This document shows, in pieces, positions 6,796 through 8,494 of a stretch of DNA of 8,494 nucleotides (the first letter of the stretch is position 1; every line of letters begins with the position of its first letter). Source of the DNA: Bdellovibrio sp. CG10_big_fil_rev_8_21_14_0_10_47_8 (GTDB lineage: Bacteria > Bdellovibrionota > Bdellovibrionia > Bdellovibrionales > Bdellovibrionaceae); contig PEZR01000159.1 in the NCBI GenBank assembly GCA_002773975.1, positions 484-8,977 on the forward strand, read 5' to 3'. The position numbers and the translations under genes were made by a program. The notes below the pieces were generated by a model. The model was not told where the DNA came from. It made no database searches and worked only from the letters and a program-made list of their open reading frames with translations.

Positions 6796-7868
6796 CTAAC
6801 TTTTTTTGTTTCATCTGGATGAAGACTGCGATCATCCATATCTTTTCCAAGAAATGAATTTGCATCGGTTTTGCTGATCATGCCTCTTTTGACCAGGTCC
6901 TCGACCGAGCGCTCGAAAAGCACCATGCCGTATTTCTGACCCGTTTGTATTTGCGAGGCAATTTGGTGAACTTTATTTTCCCGAATCAGATTTGAGACGG
7001 CCTTTGTACAGCGCATAATTTCATAAGCTGCGACACGACCTTGCCCATCAACCCGCGAAAAAAGTGTTTGTGCAATAACGCCCCTAAGAGACTCTGCCAA
7101 CATCGTTCGAATCTGTTGCTGTTGACCCTCTGGAAAGACATCGATGATCCGGTCGATCGTTTTCGCGGCCGAGTTTGTGTGAAGTGTGCCAAAAACCAAA
7201 TGGCCGGTTTCGGCCGCGGTCAATGCTAAGGAGATGGTTTCGAGGTCTCGCAGCTCTCCCACGAGCATGATGTCCGGATCTTCTCGTAAGGCAGACTTCA
7301 AAGCATTGCCAAAAGTTTTGGTGTGTGTGCCGACCTCTCGTTGATTGATCAACGACTTGATATTTTGGTGTACAAACTCGATGGGATCTTCGACCGTGAT
7401 GATATGAGATTCCCGGTGAATGTTGATGTGATGGATCAGCGAAGCCAGGGTCGTCGACTTTCCGGATCCAGTAGGGCCTGTCACTAGAACCAAGCCTTTA
7501 TCACAGTCGATCAAATCCAGAAGCGCGGGTGGCAGGTTCAACTCTTGAGGAGTTTTGATTTTTTCAGGAATGACTCGAAAGACGGCCCCCAGGCCTTTTC
7601 GTTGCATAAAAATATTGCAACGAAAACGACCAATTCCGGCCACCGTATAAGCTATGTCCAATTCCCATTTTTCGATGAAAAGCTTCTTTTGTTTTTCAGA
7701 CAAAATCTCAAAAATAAGACCCTGAACATCTTGGTTCGAGAGATCTCGATAGTTCATCGGCAACATATTTCCATGTAAACGCAGATAGGGCGGAGCCCCA
7801 CTGGTTAAATGCAGATCCGAAGCCCCTTGTTCCACCATGATTTTGAATAAATCGTCGATAGCCGCCAT
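6792..7868 (-). CDS. pilT: type IV pilus retraction ATPase PilT
   Basis: This hexameric ATPase powers retraction of type IV pili for twitching motility, acting at the inner membrane base of the pilus. It is 358 residues, slightly longer than the usual 344. An N-terminal PAS-like domain (about 1-100, with ASDLHLTSG at 17-24) precedes the ATPase core. Motifs in order are Walker A GPTGSGKST at 131-139 (Lys137), the Asp box ITVEDPIEF at 157-165, Walker B IMLVGELRD at 200-208 (Glu205) and the His box TGHLVFGTLHT at 221-231. The C-terminal AVSNLIRE (290-297) corresponds to the AIRNLIRE motif needed for retraction and argues for PilT over PilU or PilB. The last 20 residues are polar and charged, beyond the family core. 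The start at 7868 fits the family but has almost no Shine-Dalgarno. No other pil gene is in the window, so it stands apart from a pilus operon here. Confidence 0.95.
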   Translation of the reverse strand: MAAIDDLFKIMVEQGASDLHLTSGAPPYLRLHGNMLPMNYRDLSNQDVQGLIFEILSEKQKKLFIEKWELDIAYTVAGIGRFRCNIFMQRKGLGAVFRVIPEKIKTPQELNLPPALLDLIDCDKGLVLVTGPTGSGKSTTLASLIHHINIHRESHIITVEDPIEFVHQNIKSLINQREVGTHTKTFGNALKSALREDPDIMLVGELRDLETISLALTAAETGHLVFGTLHTNSAAKTIDRIIDVFPEGQQQQIRTMLAESLRGVIAQTLFSRVDGQGRVAAYEIMRCTKAVSNLIRENKVHQIASQIQTGQKYGMVLFERSVEDLVKRGMISKTDANSFLGKDMDDRSLHPDETKKVS

Positions 7869-7875
7869 GTCTTAT

Positions 7876-7883
7876 TTATCGGC
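7876..7883 (-). promoter_or_regulatory. sigma-28-like minus-10 box upstream of pilT
   Basis: The minus strand reads GCCGATAA, all eight bases of the flagellar sigma factor (FliA) minus-10 consensus, ending 7 bases before the pilT ATG. Fifteen bases upstream sits TTTAG, which matches only three of five bases of the TAAAG minus-35 element. If used, transcription would begin at or next to the start codon, giving a nearly leaderless pilT mRNA, which would agree with the missing ribosome binding site. One perfect 8-mer plus a poor partner is thin evidence. Confidence 0.25.
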
Positions 7884-7934
7884 AAAGGGCCCACGAACCT
7901 AAACATAAACACTGCGCCATGAGTGATAAATTCC

Positions 7935-7960
7935 AGATTCTGACTTAGGTCTAGAAATCT
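7935..7960 (+). promoter_or_regulatory. bulged hairpin in the rng leader region
   Basis: AGATTCTGAC (7935-7944) can pair with GTCTAGAAATCT (7949-7960) around a TTAG tetraloop, giving ten base pairs with two single-base bulges (T7952 and A7957). It ends 22 bases before the rng ATG. RNase E in enteric bacteria controls its own mRNA through leader hairpins, so a similar role is conceivable. It would require transcription to start upstream of 7935, which I cannot show; the element may also be an operator at DNA level. Confidence 0.25.
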
Positions 7961-7982
7961 TCTGTGCTAGTCTTCATTCCCT

Positions 7983-8494
7983 ATGTCGGCAGAAATCCTG
8001 ATCAACGTCAGACCCCAAGAAACTCGAGTCGCTTATGTCGAGGCCGGCGTGCTTTCAGAGTTTAAAATCGAACGAAAAACATCCCCGACTTTGGTCGGAT
8101 CGATCCACCGGGGTAAGGTGATCCGGGTCTTGCCTGGGATGCAGGCGGCCTTTGTGGACATTGGTCTAGAAAAAGCAGCCTTTTTATACGTCGGTGACAT
8201 TCGTGAAGACTTCGATGAGGGCTATGCGGATCCTGATCGAGATGAACCCATTGCGGCGGACCAAGATAAAGATCCAAGCAATGAGCCGCCAAAAGTTCCC
8301 ATTCAAGAGCTATTGACCGAGGGCCAACATATTTTAGTTCAGGTGGCCAAAGATCCAATTGGAACCAAGGGCGCTCGCCTAACGACTCATATCAGTTTGC
8401 CAGGTCGTTTTATTGTCTATCTTCCGACGGTTCGTCATTTGGGAATTTCCAGAAGAATTGAAAGCGAAGAAGAGAGAGAGCGTCTCAAGCAACT
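7983..8494 (+). CDS. rng: ribonuclease G (RNase E/G family), C-terminus cut by window edge
   Basis: An endoribonuclease acting in rRNA maturation and mRNA decay. The 170 visible residues begin MSAEILINVRPQETRVAY, which lines up from residue 1 with E. coli RNase G (MTAELLVNVTPSETRVAY). That fixes the start, even though there is no Shine-Dalgarno and an in-frame TAG lies just upstream at 7968. The S1 RNA-binding domain (about 38-138) shows GSIHRGKVIRVLPGMQAAFVD and later GTKGARLTTHISLPGR, the usual 5'-sensor/S1 signature. The RRIESEEERERLK segment that follows begins the RNase H-like part. The catalytic Asp residues lie beyond the window. Between GDIRE (71-75) and IQELLTEGQ (107-115) is a very acidic stretch rich in Asp, Glu and Pro that is longer than in E. 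coli RNase G. It diverges from pilT across 114 bases. Confidence 0.94.
   Translation, partial: MSAEILINVRPQETRVAYVEAGVLSEFKIERKTSPTLVGSIHRGKVIRVLPGMQAAFVDIGLEKAAFLYVGDIREDFDEGYADPDRDEPIAADQDKDPSNEPPKVPIQELLTEGQHILVQVAKDPIGTKGARLTTHISLPGRFIVYLPTVRHLGISRRIESEEERERLKQ

Noticed and set aside
8062..8358. Minus-strand 98-codon open frame over rng
   Set aside because: Antisense shadow of the RNase G gene, which matches its family from the first residue.

Overview
The window carries nine protein genes packed tightly on both strands. Two are cut by the window edges. I see no RNA gene, insertion sequence, CRISPR array, prophage or attachment site, and no gene-free stretch over 300 bases; the longest, 2491-2669, holds nothing I recognise. 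The genome looks like a free-living Gram-negative bacterium of moderate GC. A type IV pilus retraction ATPase, an RNase G-type nuclease, a lipoprotein subtilase, and purine and pyrimidine nucleoside phosphorylases together fit a Bdellovibrio-like (Bdellovibrionota) predator or a relative. That placement is inference from gene content and protein style, not from a marker gene.

Layout. Positions 1-1155 (minus) hold asparaginyl-tRNA synthetase, with its C-terminal catalytic end cut off by the window start. Positions 1216-2490 (minus) hold a lipid-anchored subtilisin-family protease. Positions 2670-3497 (minus) hold a trimeric-type purine nucleoside phosphorylase with a GTG start. Diverging from it is a small exported protein, 3605-4102 (plus), built of three cysteine-bearing repeats with an exact 41-residue period. 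Converging on that, 4 bases away, is a two-gene minus-strand operon: deoxyribose-phosphate aldolase (5426-6109), then thymidine/pyrimidine nucleoside phosphorylase (4107-5426), joined by a TGATG overlap. Divergent from deoC, with only 33 bases between start codons, come acylphosphatase (6143-6445) and a coupled small membrane protein (6442-6795, ATGA overlap). The latter overlaps by 4 bases the end of convergent pilT (6792-7868, minus). Finally, rng (RNase G family) starts at 7983 (plus) and runs off the right edge.

How the genes work together. Purine nucleoside phosphorylase, pyrimidine phosphorylase and DeoC form most of a nucleoside catabolic route: nucleosides are split by phosphate into base plus (deoxy)ribose-1-phosphate, and deoxyribose-5-phosphate is cleaved to acetaldehyde and glyceraldehyde-3-phosphate. 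The phosphopentomutase step (deoB) is not in the window. Such a route suits an organism that feeds on nucleic acids of other cells. The other genes are informational (asnS, rng), surface-related (subtilase, pilT, exported repeat protein) or of unknown role.

The least explained element is the exported three-repeat cysteine protein. Next come candidate regulatory structures: a hairpin that would cover the asnS ribosome binding site, a bulged hairpin in the rng leader, and a sigma-28-like minus-10 box just before pilT. No complete new multi-gene system is evident.
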